Part shown: positions 44,821-53,184 of the stretch, in pieces
How the letters are laid out: the number at the start of each line of letters is the position of its first letter
Position numbering within the stretch: position 1 is the first letter of the stretch
Origin: Luteimonas saliphila
Lineage (GTDB): Bacteria; Pseudomonadota; Gammaproteobacteria; Xanthomonadales; Xanthomonadaceae
Assembly: GCF_016774335.1 (NCBI RefSeq)
Contig: NZ_JAETWA010000046.1
Location: forward strand, 238,438-302,437
DNA length: 64,000 bases
Direction: 5' to 3'
Program-made: the position numbers and the translations under genes
Notes under the pieces: model-generated
Database searches by the model: none
The model's input: only the letters and a program-made list of their open reading frames with translations
Told to the model about the DNA's origin: nothing

Positions 44821-44828
44821 GGCCACGC

Positions 44829-44834
44829 ATTGTC
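44829..44834 (-). promoter_or_regulatory. -10-like element, near-leaderless pyrE
   Basis: GACAAT on the minus strand followed by GCGTGGCC and ATG; the spacing of 8 nt would leave a leader of only a few bases. Confidence 0.4.
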
Positions 44835-44896
44835 CCATGCCGGTGGAGGCGAGGAGGAGTGCGAGAATGCAGGGCTTCCAGATCCAGGAGAGTGCG

Positions 44897-45247
44897 ATGT
44901 CCGGCCTGCCCCCGTGCCCCGAGTGCGGATCCGGCTACACCTACGAGGACGGTGCCGGCCTGGTCTGTCCCGAATGCGCGCACGAGTGGTCGCCGGCCGA
45001 GCAGGCCGAACAGGCGGCCGCCGCCGAAGTCGAGGGCCAGGTGCGCGATGCCAACGGCACCGCGCTCGCCGACGGCGACACGGTGGTCGTGGTCAAGGAC
45101 CTCAAGATCAAGGGTTCCTCCCAGGTGGTCAAGGTCGGCACCAAGGTGCGCAACATCCGCCTGGTCGAGGGCGACCACGACATCGACTGCAGGATCGACG
45201 GCATCGGCCAGATGGGTCTGAAGTCGGTGTTCGTCCGCAAGGCCTGA
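44897..45247 (+). CDS. yjdM: Zinc-ribbon protein YjdM (PhnA family)
   Basis: A 116-aa protein. An N-terminal zinc ribbon ([15 protein letters not shown] and CPECAHEW, four cysteines) is followed by the PhnA/YjdM domain ([22 protein letters not shown] and the end [16 protein letters not shown] segment). Despite the name, E. coli YjdM is not needed for phosphonate use and its role is unclear. A CAGGAGAG ribosome-binding site precedes the ATG at 44897. Divergent from pyrE. Confidence 0.93.
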   Translation: MSGLPPCPECGSGYTYEDGAGLVCPECAHEWSPAEQAEQAAAAEVEGQVRDANGTALADGDTVVVVKDLKIKGSSQVVKVGTKVRNIRLVEGDHDIDCRIDGIGQMGLKSVFVRKA

Positions 45248-45312
45248 CGCCGCCGTTCGCCGGGCGTGCCGGCCCCCGTCTGCGGACACGCCGGTACGTT
45301 GATAGTGGTCCC

Positions 45313-45397
45313 GTCATCCCGGGCCGCAGGCCGGGGCGGCTCCCATTTCGACGCGGGCAGACAGGGAAGGATGCCTCGCCCCGTGCGTTCGCAGTGA
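45313..45397. repeat. Imperfect REP-like inverted repeat
   Basis: A GTCATCCCGGGCCGC arm (about 45313-45343) and a GCGTTCGCAGTGAC arm (about 45369-45397) are partly complementary, with several mismatches, in the 222-bp gap between yjdM and xthA. It looks like a decayed or composite member of the dispersed GTCATCCC family, since only the outer parts match. Confidence 0.4.
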
Positions 45398-45469
45398 CAG
45401 GCGGAGTACGCAGCGGCGGGCTTGCGCGCTTTCCGCTAGGCTTGCCCGACCGCCCCATCCGCCAGACGC

Positions 45470-46270
45470 ATGCGCATCGTCAGCTTCAACGCCAACGGCA
45501 TCCGCTCCGCCGCCAACAAGGGCTTCTTCGACTGGCTGCAGGCGCAGCAGGCCGACATCGTCTGCCTGCAGGAAACCAAGTCGCAGGAGGACCAGCTCGC
45601 CGACCCCTGCTTCCGCCCGCTGGGCCACTGCCACTACCGCGACGCGATCACCAAGAAGGGCTACAGCGGGGTCGCGATCTACAGCCGCCGCGAGCCGGAC
45701 GAGGTGCGCACTTCGTTGGGCTGGGCGCCGTTCGACGACGAGGGCCGCTATATCGAGGCGCGCTACGGCAACCTCAGCGTGGTCTCGTTCTACATTCCTT
45801 CCGGCTCCTCGGGCGAACTGCGCCAGGGCTTCAAGTTCGAGGTCATGGACTGGCTCAAGCCGATCCTCGACGGCTGGCTGGCCAGCGGCCGCGACTACGT
45901 GCTGTGCGGCGACTGGAACATCGTCCGCGCCCGCAACGACATCAGGAACTGGTCCAGCAACCAGAAGAATTCCGGCTGCCTGCCGCCCGAGCGCGCCTGG
46001 CTCAACGGCCTGATCGCCGACGCCTGCGGCGACGGCCTGGTCGAGCCGCCGGCGCGCGGCTGGAAGGACAGCTTCCGCGTGCTCAAACCCGATGCGGTCG
46101 AGTACACCTGGTGGAGCAACCGCGGCGCGGCCCGCGCCAACGACGTCGGCTGGCGCATCGACTACCAGCTGGTCACGCCGGACTTGGCCAAGCGGCTCAG
46201 CGGCTGCGCGGTGCACCCGCAGCCGCGCTTCTCGGATCATGCGCCGTACGTTGTGGATTACGCCGAATGA
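45470..46270 (+). CDS. xthA: Exodeoxyribonuclease III
   Basis: A 266-aa Mg-dependent AP endonuclease/3'-5' exonuclease. Key residues are visible: Asn7 in FNANGIRS, Glu35 in LQETKS, GDWNIV with the catalytic Asp/Asn, and the C-terminal SDHAP His. It repairs abasic sites and 3'-blocked ends. The related Crc protein of pseudomonads lacks these catalytic residues; here they are intact, so a nuclease is expected. Start at 45470. Its stop overlaps the ampG start as ATGA. Confidence 0.94.
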   Translation: MRIVSFNANGIRSAANKGFFDWLQAQQADIVCLQETKSQEDQLADPCFRPLGHCHYRDAITKKGYSGVAIYSRREPDEVRTSLGWAPFDDEGRYIEARYGNLSVVSFYIPSGSSGELRQGFKFEVMDWLKPILDGWLASGRDYVLCGDWNIVRARNDIRNWSSNQKNSGCLPPERAWLNGLIADACGDGLVEPPARGWKDSFRVLKPDAVEYTWWSNRGAARANDVGWRIDYQLVTPDLAKRLSGCAVHPQPRFSDHAPYVVDYAE

Positions 46271-47586
46271 ACCGGGCTGCCGCCGCGGAACCGGCGCGCT
46301 CCTACAAGGGGTGGGCGGGGATCAAACGTGCCTTCGGGACGCCATCGGCGATGACGATGCTGTTCCTTGGACTCGGCTCCGGACTTCCGTTCCTGCTGAT
46401 CGCGTCGATGACACTGTCGACGCGGCTGCGCGACGTGGGCCTCGATCTCGGCAGCATCGGCCTGATCAGCCTGGCCAGCTTCTTCTACCTGCTGAAGTTC
46501 CTGTGGGCGCCGCTGATCGACCGCTACCGTTTCCCGCTGACCGCTTTCCTCGGCAGGCGGCGCTCGTGGCTGCTGTTCTCGCAACTTCTGGTCGCAGCTA
46601 GCCTGTTCGCGCTGGCCTTGACGCGGCCGGAGCTGGGCGTCGGCGCCCTGGTGGCTTGGGTGCTGGTGGGGTCGTTCGCGGGCGCCACCCAGGATTCGGT
46701 GGTCGATGCCTACCGCATCGAAGTGGCGCCCGCGACCGCACAGGCCGCGCTTGCGGCCACGTACACGCTGGGCTACCGCTTCGGGCTGATCATCGGCGGT
46801 GCGGGTGCGTTGTACCTGGCCGAGTTCCAGGGGTGGCAGTGGGCTTACATCGCGATGTCTGCGCTGATGCTGATCCCCGTCGTCACCACGCTGGCCTGTC
46901 GGGAACCGGTGGAACCGGAAGCCACCGTGGTGCGCCGTATCGATTTCTTCGGCGCGTTCTGGCAACCATTCTCGAGCTTCTTCAAGAACAACGGCCTGGC
47001 GCTGGGCATCGTGCTGCTGCTTTTCGTCGGGTTCTTCAAGTTTCCCGACCAGGTCATCGGCGTGATGGCCGGGCCGTTCTACCTCGATTCCGGCTACAGC
47101 AAGGCCGATATCGCCACTGTGTCGAAGCTGTACGGCATCTGGACCGGCATCGCCGGTGCATTCCTGGGCGGTCTCGCGGTTGCGGCGTTCGGCTTCCGAA
47201 AGATGCTGTTCGTGGCCGCGATCGGCGTGGCGCTGTCCAACCTCGCATTCCTGCTGATGGCGCAGTATCCGTCGCAGATCTGGGCGTTCTACGCCGCGAT
47301 CACCGCCGACAACCTTTTCCAGGGCTTCGCCGGCGTGGTGCTGATCGCGTTCATGTCGTCGCTGACCGACCGCAACTTCACCGCGACGCAGTTCGCGCTG
47401 CTGGTGTCGCTGGCCAACCTGCCGGGAAAGTTCGCCGGTGGGGTTTCGGGGTTCATCGTCGAGGCGACCTCCTACTCCGCCTTTTTCGTCCTCAGCGCCC
47501 TGACCGTGGTCCCGACCTTGCTGCTGCTGGCCTGGCTGTGGCAGCGTATCCGTGAACCCATCAACGAGCCTGGCGCAGGAGCGTGA
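46267..47586 (+). CDS. ampG: AmpG-family muropeptide MFS permease
   Basis: A 439-aa protein with about 12 transmembrane segments. The AmpG-family start GLGSGLPFLLIASMTLSTRLRD and FLWAPLIDRYRFP are clearly present; ATQDSVVDAYRIEV is the family motif. AmpG imports N-acetylglucosaminyl-1,6-anhydromuropeptides for recycling, coupled to protons, and in many gammaproteobacteria supplies signals for AmpC induction. The ATG at 46267 overlaps the xthA stop. The RHH-like small gene overlaps its own stop as GTGA. Together with anmK downstream it forms a recycling neighbourhood. Confidence 0.93.
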   Translation: MNRAAAAEPARSYKGWAGIKRAFGTPSAMTMLFLGLGSGLPFLLIASMTLSTRLRDVGLDLGSIGLISLASFFYLLKFLWAPLIDRYRFPLTAFLGRRRSWLLFSQLLVAASLFALALTRPELGVGALVAWVLVGSFAGATQDSVVDAYRIEVAPATAQAALAATYTLGYRFGLIIGGAGALYLAEFQGWQWAYIAMSALMLIPVVTTLACREPVEPEATVVRRIDFFGAFWQPFSSFFKNNGLALGIVLLLFVGFFKFPDQVIGVMAGPFYLDSGYSKADIATVSKLYGIWTGIAGAFLGGLAVAAFGFRKMLFVAAIGVALSNLAFLLMAQYPSQIWAFYAAITADNLFQGFAGVVLIAFMSSLTDRNFTATQFALLVSLANLPGKFAGGVSGFIVEATSYSAFFVLSALTVVPTLLLLAWLWQRIREPINEPGAGA

Positions 47587-47849
47587 CGACCGACATCGTG
47601 CTCAGGGATGCCGACCCGGTGCTGGTGGACCGGATCCGGCGCGTGGCCGACGCCCGCGGCTGGACCCTGCCGCGGGCGATGCAGTACCTGCTGGAGCAGG
47701 GGCTGCACATGTTCGAGGGCGACGGTTCGGTGCGCTTCGACAATTCCGAGGCCGATGTGCTGCAGGCGGCGATCGCGGCGCTGGAGCAGGTTCCCGACGA
47801 TCCCGGCTACGCCGCGATCGGGCGGGCGCCGAGGGGGGGCGGGTCCTGA
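47583..47849 (+). CDS. Small RHH-like protein overlapping ampG
   Basis: An 88-aa protein beginning MTTDIVLRDADPVLVDRIR, with an Arc/CopG-like ribbon-helix-helix pattern: a short beta strand, then helices VDRIRRVADARGW and LPRAMQYLLEQGL. GTG 47583 overlaps the ampG stop as GTGA, so expression is coupled to ampG. RHH proteins bind DNA as dimers, often as antitoxins or metabolic regulators; no toxin gene is adjacent. The glycine-rich tail (APRGGGS) is odd. The assignment rests on pattern only. Confidence 0.7.
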   Translation: MTTDIVLRDADPVLVDRIRRVADARGWTLPRAMQYLLEQGLHMFEGDGSVRFDNSEADVLQAAIAALEQVPDDPGYAAIGRAPRGGGS

Positions 47850-48258
47850 TGCGCGCGTACCGCGATCCGCACCCTTCTAGCGCCCGCTCGCCCTGAAGCG
47901 CGAACGGCGAGCCGCCCGGCGAACGAGGCCGCCGACGCAGTCGAACAAAAGCGAATCGGAGAAGGCTTTCCCGCAACGGCATGTCCGGGTGGCCGGGACG
48001 CGCGCCGTTTTTCGCCACGGCATGGATGCCGTGTCGAAAAATCGCAACAGTGCGACCGCCTCGAGCTCGCGACTTTGCGGGGAGGGCCTTTTCTTTGGTT
48101 CGTTTCTTTGGGCCGGCAAAGAGACGAACCCGGCGGCCGCACGCGGACGGAACGCCGTCAGCCCTGCAGAAGCGCTCACTCCGGTCGCCGAGGAGGGGCC
48201 GTGTCGAGCCTCGTCGTGAAGCGCTCCGGTGCGACCCCCTGAGGGCACAGTCGTCGGG
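47850..48258. repeat. 409-bp intergenic repeat block with strong hairpins
   Basis: I see no gene here. A 16-bp near-perfect hairpin (48008-48023 with 48026-48041, 15 of 16 complementary; TTTTTCGCCACGGCAT type) and a second one (48098-48110 with 48117-48129; GTTCGTTTCTTTG with 12 of 13 complementary) lie close together. The TTCTTTGGTTCGTTTCTTTG sequence with its mirror is a familiar xanthomonad dispersed element. The block separates the convergent ampG/RHH-like genes and anmK. Confidence 0.8.
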
Positions 48259-49383
48259 TTACGCGGGATAGATCCCCCCCAGCACCCGTGGTCCCGCCGC
48301 CCCGGTCACGCTCGGCAGGTTGCCCGGTAACCCGAGGATCGTCTGCCGCGCCAGCCAGGCGAAGCCCATGGCCTCGACATGGTCGGGATCGATCCCGTGC
48401 GTCGCGGTGGATTCGACGACGGCGTCCGGCAGCGCCTGCGCGAGCGCCGCCATCAGCACCGGGTTGTGCACGCCGCCGCCGCAGGCGATGACGCGACGCG
48501 TGCCCGGCTGCGTCGCCTGCAGGGCGTTGGCCACGGTGCGGGCGGTGAGCGCGTTGAGGGTGGCCTGCACGTCGGCCGGGGCTTCGTCTCCGCGCAGGCG
48601 GGCCTCGACCCAGCCGAGGTGGAACTGGTCGCGGCCGGTGGACTTGGGCGGTGCCTGGATGAACCACGGATCGTCGAGCAGGCGCTCGAGCAAGGCCTCG
48701 TCGACCCGGCCGCGGGCGGCGAAGCGGCCGTCGCGGTCGAAGTCCTGTTCGAGGTGGCGCAGGCACCAGGCGTCCATCAGCGCGTTGGCAGGCCCCGTGT
48801 CGAAGCCGCGCACAGCCTGCCCCGGACCTGATCCGGGGTCGCCCTGCGCGGGCAGCAGCGTGAGGTTGGCGATGCCGCCGAGATTGAGCACGGCGCGGTC
48901 CTCGCCGGCATCGCGCAGCAGCGCGGCATGCAGGCCCGGGAGCAGCGGCGCGCCGTGGCCGCCGGCGGCGATGTCGCGGCGGCGCAGGTCGGCGACCACG
49001 GTGATTCCGGTGCGTTCGGCCAGGGTCGAGGGATCGCCGAGTTGCAGGGTGAAGGGATACGGGCCCCAGGGGCGGTGGCGCAGGGTCTGCCCGTGCGAGC
49101 CGATCGCACGCACTGCGCCGGCGGGCGTATCGCTGTCGGCGAGCGCGAGGTTGGCGGCATCGGCGAAGGCGCGGGCGACGCGCACGTCGAGTTCGGCGAT
49201 CGCGTCGAGCGACAGCGAGGCGCCCTGCTGGCCGAGCGCGACCAGTTGCGCGCGCAGCGCCGGGTCCCAGGGATAGGTGCGGCCGAACACGAGCCGCGCG
49301 GGGCCGTAGTCGAAGCGCACCAGCGCGGCGTCGATGCCGTCGGCGCTGGTGCCGGAGATCAGGCCAAGGAAGAGATCGGACAT
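48259..49383 (-). CDS. anmK: Anhydro-N-acetylmuramic acid kinase
   Basis: A 374-aa kinase that phosphorylates and opens 1,6-anhydroMurNAc to MurNAc-6-phosphate during murein recycling. The start [21 protein letters not shown] carries the nucleotide-binding GTSx[13 protein letters not shown] and [13 protein letters not shown] are family motifs, along with the ACGGGVHNP segment near the C-terminus. Length (about 370) fits. It is convergent with the ampG operon and lies 351 bp upstream of the M23 peptidase gene on the same strand. Order tyrS - M23 peptidase - anmK is conserved, as in Pseudomonas. Confidence 0.96.
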   Translation of the reverse strand: MSDLFLGLISGTSADGIDAALVRFDYGPARLVFGRTYPWDPALRAQLVALGQQGASLSLDAIAELDVRVARAFADAANLALADSDTPAGAVRAIGSHGQTLRHRPWGPYPFTLQLGDPSTLAERTGITVVADLRRRDIAAGGHGAPLLPGLHAALLRDAGEDRAVLNLGGIANLTLLPAQGDPGSGPGQAVRGFDTGPANALMDAWCLRHLEQDFDRDGRFAARGRVDEALLERLLDDPWFIQAPPKSTGRDQFHLGWVEARLRGDEAPADVQATLNALTARTVANALQATQPGTRRVIACGGGVHNPVLMAALAQALPDAVVESTATHGIDPDHVEAMGFAWLARQTILGLPGNLPSVTGAAGPRVLGGIYPA

Positions 49384-49570
49384 GGCCGCGATTCTACGGG
49401 GACGGGCGGCGTGGGAACTGCGCTGCGGCGGCTCGATGCCGTCGTGCACGACCTCGTCGAAGCGCCTTCCACGATGCCGGCGAGGCGCTGCCCGGACGTG
49501 GCGAAGATCCTCCTCTCCGCCTTGGCGGGCGGGGCCGATTGGAACCCCGGACCTTCGTGCCGCGAACGGC

Positions 49571-49615
49571 GGCGAGCCGGTTCATTGCGTCGAACTCCCA
49601 GAACCGGTGTTCGCC
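49571..49615. repeat. Interrupted inverted repeat
   Basis: Outer arms GGCGA/TCGCC and inner arms CCGGTTC/GAACCGG around a 17-nt loop; probably a dispersed intergenic element like those nearby. Confidence 0.55.
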
Positions 49616-49673
49616 GGGAAGGCAGCACAAGCGGACCGGCGTGCCGGGAGAGACGGCATCGGGGCCGGATGCG

Positions 49674-49700
49674 AAAAGGGCCCGCCACCGGCAAGCCCTT
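49674..49700 (-). terminator. Rho-independent terminator of the M23 peptidase gene
   Basis: On the minus strand AAGGGCTTGCC and GGCGGGCCCTT pair (two G-U pairs) with a 3-nt loop, followed by TT in a four-T run. It lies 35 bp after the peptidase stop. Confidence 0.75.
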
Positions 49701-49734
49701 CCGTCACGACCCCCGTGCGGGACGCGTCTCCCGC

Positions 49735-51219
49735 TCAGCCCTTCTTCGCACCCGGCACGGCGCGCGCGGCGGCGATCTGCGGCACGTCCTGCGATTGCTG
49801 TGCCGGCACGGTCGCGTAGATGATTTCCTCGACCTCGCGGATCCGCTCCAGCGCCGGCGCGGTCTGCTTGCGGAACTGGGCCAGCGCGGTGCCGCTCAGC
49901 GGCTCGGGCGGCGGCATGGTGTGCTGCAGCGGGTTGCGGTGCACGCCGTTGATGCGGAATTCGTAGTGCAGGTGCGGGCCGGTGGACAGCCCGGTGGACC
50001 CGACGTAGCCGATCACCTGCCCCTGCGAGACGCGCTGGCCGCGCTTGAGCTTGGCGGTGCGCGACATGTGCGCGTACAGGGTGGTGTAGCCCTTGCCGTG
50101 GTCGAGCACCACCGTGTTGCCGTAGCCGCCCTGCCAGCCGGCCGACACCACGCGCGCCTCGCCGGCGGCCATGATCGGCGTACCGCTGCGCGCGGCGTAG
50201 TCCACGCCCTTGTGCATACGCTGCGTGCCCAGCACCGGGTGCCGGCGCGTGCCGAAGCGCGAACTCAGGCGCGCGTACTGGATCGGGCTGCGGATGAAGC
50301 TCTTCTTCAGCGGCCGGCCTTCTGCGGTGAAGTATTCGCTCTTGCCGTCTCGCTCGAAGCGGATCGCGGTGAACGGCTTGCCCTTGGCGGTGAATACCGC
50401 CGCGGTGACCGGGCCGGAGCGGATCAGCTCGCCCTCGCGCCAGGTCTGCTCGACAACCACGCTGAAGCGGTCGCCGGAGGTGACGTCGCGGTCGAAGTCG
50501 ATGTCGTACTGGAACACCTCGTCGGTGAGGGTATTGATCACCGCGGGGCTGAGACCGAGCTTGCGCGCCGAATGGAACAGCGACTTGCCGACCTTGCCGC
50601 TGACCACCGCGGTGCGCACTTCCACCGGGCGCTCGATCACCTTCTCGACGACCTTGTCGCCGGCCAGCGAGAGCTCCACGCGCTGGGTGTCGTTGCGGTC
50701 GTAGCGGAACGCGAGCAGGCGACCGTCGGCGGCCTGTTCGAAGCCGAGCTCGGCGCCGGGCCGCAGCCGGGTCAACGCCTGGCGGTCGGGCGAGGCGTCG
50801 AGCAACCGGTGCAGGGTGGCGGCGGGGATGCCGCGCGCCTCGAAGATCGCGCCGAGCGTCTGACCCGATTCCACCTTCGCCAGGTCCCAGTTGCGCTGCG
50901 GCGCCGCGCGCTGCACCGATGCCAGCGGCGGCAGCGGCAGCGCGAAAGTGGTCAGGGCCGGCGCGACCTCGGCGGTGCGCATCGCGTTGGAGAATCCCGG
51001 CACCAGTCCGATGATCAGGGCGCCGAGGGTGGCGAACAGGCTGGCGTGGGCCCAGTCGCGCCGCGTCCAGCGGCCGTTGAACAACAACCGCGCATCCGCA
51101 TCGCGCGGATCGGCGTAAAGCTGTTCGTTGGCGGTGTTCTGCGCAGCAGCGCGGAGATTGTGGTGACGGATGGCCTGGTGCTGGGCGTCATCCGATGACA
51201 TCTGCGGCGGCTGCGTCAT
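49735..51219 (-). CDS. M23 (LytM) murein endopeptidase, MepM-like
   Basis: A 494-aa protein. A short cytoplasmic tail and one transmembrane helix (about 57-75) anchor it. Residues about 115-155 (KVESGQTLGAIFEARG) are LysM-like, and a second domain (about 200-310) precedes the LytM domain (about 340-455). There the zinc ligands are intact: HKGVD (H-x3-D) and HLHYEFR (H-x-H). It therefore should hydrolyse peptidoglycan cross-links, as MepM does. The ATG at 51219 is 43 bp downstream of a TTGACG/TATGGT promoter. It is conserved between tyrS (divergent) and anmK. Confidence 0.92.
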   Translation of the reverse strand: MTQPPQMSSDDAQHQAIRHHNLRAAAQNTANEQLYADPRDADARLLFNGRWTRRDWAHASLFATLGALIIGLVPGFSNAMRTAEVAPALTTFALPLPPLASVQRAAPQRNWDLAKVESGQTLGAIFEARGIPAATLHRLLDASPDRQALTRLRPGAELGFEQAADGRLLAFRYDRNDTQRVELSLAGDKVVEKVIERPVEVRTAVVSGKVGKSLFHSARKLGLSPAVINTLTDEVFQYDIDFDRDVTSGDRFSVVVEQTWREGELIRSGPVTAAVFTAKGKPFTAIRFERDGKSEYFTAEGRPLKKSFIRSPIQYARLSSRFGTRRHPVLGTQRMHKGVDYAARSGTPIMAAGEARVVSAGWQGGYGNTVVLDHGKGYTTLYAHMSRTAKLKRGQRVSQGQVIGYVGSTGLSTGPHLHYEFRINGVHRNPLQHTMPPPEPLSGTALAQFRKQTAPALERIREVEEIIYATVPAQQSQDVPQIAAARAVPGAKKG

Positions 51220-51261
51220 GGCGATGGATCCAAAATGGCGTGACGGGCGCGTCAGAGAGGT

Positions 51262-51290
51262 ACCATAAGCACATGAAATGGGAGCGTCAA
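51262..51290 (-). promoter_or_regulatory. Sigma-70 promoter for the M23 peptidase gene
   Basis: Minus strand: -35 TTGACG (51285-51290) and -10 TATGGT (51262-51267) with exactly 17 nt between. It lies in an AT-rich stretch unusual for this genome. The transcript start would be near 51255, with a short leader to 51219. Confidence 0.7.
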
Positions 51291-51312
51291 ACCCTTGTTG
51301 CCCAAAGGGTTT
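51289..51312. promoter_or_regulatory. Inverted repeat in the tyrS/M23 divergent region
   Basis: AAACCCTT (51289-51296) and AAGGGTTT (51305-51312) form an 8-bp stem with an 8-nt loop, touching the -35 of the peptidase promoter. Possible operator, or a terminator-like hairpin reading toward tyrS since TTTT follows the right arm. Confidence 0.45.
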
Positions 51313-51404
51313 TACTGGCGCATATGACTTAACGAACTTTTTACCTTTTCTTTTGACCGGCATCACATCCCTGAAGCCGGCTGCCCGACCACCGAGTCCT
51401 GCCG

Positions 51405-52622
51405 ATGACCCAGCCCGCTCCCGATCCCGCCGCGATGGAGCGCCTCGCCCGCGGCGCCGACGAGATCCTCAAGCGTGAGGAACTCGCCGCAAGGCTGGCG
51501 CTCGGCCGGCCGTTGCGGGTCAAGGCCGGTTTCGACCCGACCGCGCCGGACCTGCACCTGGGCCACACCGTGCTGCTCAACAAGATGCGGCAGTTCCAGG
51601 ACCTGGGCCACACCGTGATCTTCCTGATCGGCGACTTCACCGGGATGATCGGCGACCCCAGCGGCAAGAACGCCACCCGCAAGCCGCTCTCGCGCGAGGA
51701 CGTGCTGGAGAACGCGCGCACCTACGAGGCGCAGGTGTTCAAGGTGCTCGACCGCGAGCGCACCGAGGTGCGGTTCAACAGCGAATGGTTCGGGAAGATG
51801 TCGGCGGCCGACATGATCCGGCTCGCCGGCCAGCACACGGTCGCGCGGATGCTCGAGCGCGACGACTTCGCCAAGCGCTATGCCGCGCAGCAGTCGATCG
51901 CGATCCACGAGTTCCTGTATCCGCTGGTGCAGGGCTACGACTCGGTGGCGCTGCGCGCCGATGTGGAACTCGGCGGCACCGACCAGAAGTTCAACCTGCT
52001 GATGGGGCGCGGTCTGCAGGAAGCGCACGGTCAGGCGCCGCAGGTGGTGCTGACCATGCCGCTGCTGGAAGGTCTGGACGGGGTCAACAAGATGGGCAAA
52101 TCGCTCGGCAACTACATCGGTATCGCCGAGGCGCCGATCGACATCGTCAACAAGACGATGAAGATCGGCGACGAGCTGATGTGGCGCTGGATCGAGCTGC
52201 TGAGCTTCGAGATCGGCATCGACGAGGCGAAGCGGCTCCGGGCGGATGTCGCCGCCGGCCTCAATCCGCGCGACGTCAAGCTGCGCCTTGCGCGCGAACT
52301 GGCGACGCGTTTCCACGACACCGCCGCCGCCGAGACCGCGATCGCCGGCTGGCACGCCGCGGTCACCGGGCAGGGCGACACCACCCTGCTGCCGCTGCAG
52401 GACGTGCCGGTCCCCGGCGAAGGCATCCGCATCGCCGCGCTGTTGACCGCGGCGGGCATCACCGCCAGCAACTCCGAGGCCAGCCGCAAGCTGAAGGAGC
52501 GCGCGGTCAGGGTCGATGGGGCGGTGGTCGAGGATCCCGCGACGACGTTCGCCCCCGGCTTCGAAGGCGTTTTGCAGGTCGGCAAGCGCAACTTCGCGCG
52601 GGTGCGCCTCGTCACCGCGTGA
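51405..52622 (+). CDS. tyrS: Tyrosyl-tRNA synthetase
   Basis: A 405-aa class I enzyme of the shorter (TyrZ-like) type. HLGHT (HIGH-like, about 51-55) and KMGKS (about 230) are present, with tyrosine-binding [13 protein letters not shown]; the S4 RNA-binding domain ends the protein (about 345-405). Length matches. The ATG at 51405 follows a long AT-rich leader (51240-51360) that holds the divergent M23 promoter. The MgtC-like gene starts 28 bp downstream. No T-box was recognised in the leader. Confidence 0.97.
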   Translation: MTQPAPDPAAMERLARGADEILKREELAARLALGRPLRVKAGFDPTAPDLHLGHTVLLNKMRQFQDLGHTVIFLIGDFTGMIGDPSGKNATRKPLSREDVLENARTYEAQVFKVLDRERTEVRFNSEWFGKMSAADMIRLAGQHTVARMLERDDFAKRYAAQQSIAIHEFLYPLVQGYDSVALRADVELGGTDQKFNLLMGRGLQEAHGQAPQVVLTMPLLEGLDGVNKMGKSLGNYIGIAEAPIDIVNKTMKIGDELMWRWIELLSFEIGIDEAKRLRADVAAGLNPRDVKLRLARELATRFHDTAAAETAIAGWHAAVTGQGDTTLLPLQDVPVPGEGIRIAALLTAAGITASNSEASRKLKERAVRVDGAVVEDPATTFAPGFEGVLQVGKRNFARVRLVTA

Positions 52623-52650
52623 CGACACCGGCCGCGCGAGGCTGCGGCGC

Positions 52651-53184
52651 ATGGACGCCACCATCCTGCAGCAACTCGATGTCCTGGCCGGCATGGCGAT
52701 CGCCATGCTGCTGGGCGGCCTGATCGGCTACGAGCGCGAACTCAAGCGGCGGCCCGCGGGCTTCCGCACCCACATGCTGGTGGCGGGGGCCTCGGCGCTG
52801 CTGGTCGGCGTCGGCCGGTTGACGGTGGAGGCGCAGGCCGCCTCGCCGGCGAGCGGGATCATGCAGATCGATCCGCTGCGTCTGGTGGAAGCGGTGATCG
52901 CCGGCGTGGCCTTCATCGGCGCCGGCACCATCTTCGGCGAGAGCCGGCGCGGCGGCGAAACCATCTCCGGCATCACCACCGCAGCCTCGCTGCTCACGGT
53001 CGCGGTGATCGGCGTCGCCGCCGGGCTGGACTACTACTTGGTCGCCGCCGCCGCGACCGCGCTGGCGTTGTTCGTGCTGGTTGCGCTGTCCTGGTGGGAG
53101 CGCAGGCGCGCCGGGCCGCCCGTGAAGGCCGGACCGGACGAGCGACCGCGCTGCGAGGATCCCGCGCGGCTCAAGCAGCGTTGA
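52651..53184 (+). CDS. MgtC/SapB-family membrane protein
   Basis: A 177-aa protein with four to five membrane segments. The family start LLGGLIGYERELKRRPAGFRTHMLVAG and the conserved GAGTIF and GITTAASLLTVAVIG are present. MgtC proteins modulate F1Fo ATPase and affect survival in low magnesium; the short MgtC/SapB family without the C-terminal ACT-like domain is of uncertain function. It starts 28 bp after tyrS and probably shares its transcript. Its 3' end overlaps the MAPEG gene by 14 bp tail to tail. Confidence 0.9.
   Translation: MDATILQQLDVLAGMAIAMLLGGLIGYERELKRRPAGFRTHMLVAGASALLVGVGRLTVEAQAASPASGIMQIDPLRLVEAVIAGVAFIGAGTIFGESRRGGETISGITTAASLLTVAVIGVAAGLDYYLVAAAATALALFVLVALSWWERRRAGPPVKAGPDERPRCEDPARLKQR

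Larger units (their letters stand above)
49384..49734. other. Intergenic region with hairpin repeat
   Basis: No gene is visible in these 351 bp. CCGGTTC (49577-49583) and GAACCGG (49601-49607) form a stem, extended outward by GGCGA (49571-49575) and TCGCC (49611-49615), so a 12-bp interrupted stem with a 17-nt loop. The M23 peptidase terminator is at 49674-49700. A GGGGCCGATTGGAACCCC stretch superficially resembles a tRNA T-arm but is not one. Confidence 0.6.

Noticed and set aside
49525..49570. A tRNA-like T-arm on the minus strand (GGGGCCGATTGGAACCCC)
   Set aside because: The T-stem does not pair properly, position 57 is not a purine, and no acceptor or anticodon arm can be drawn.
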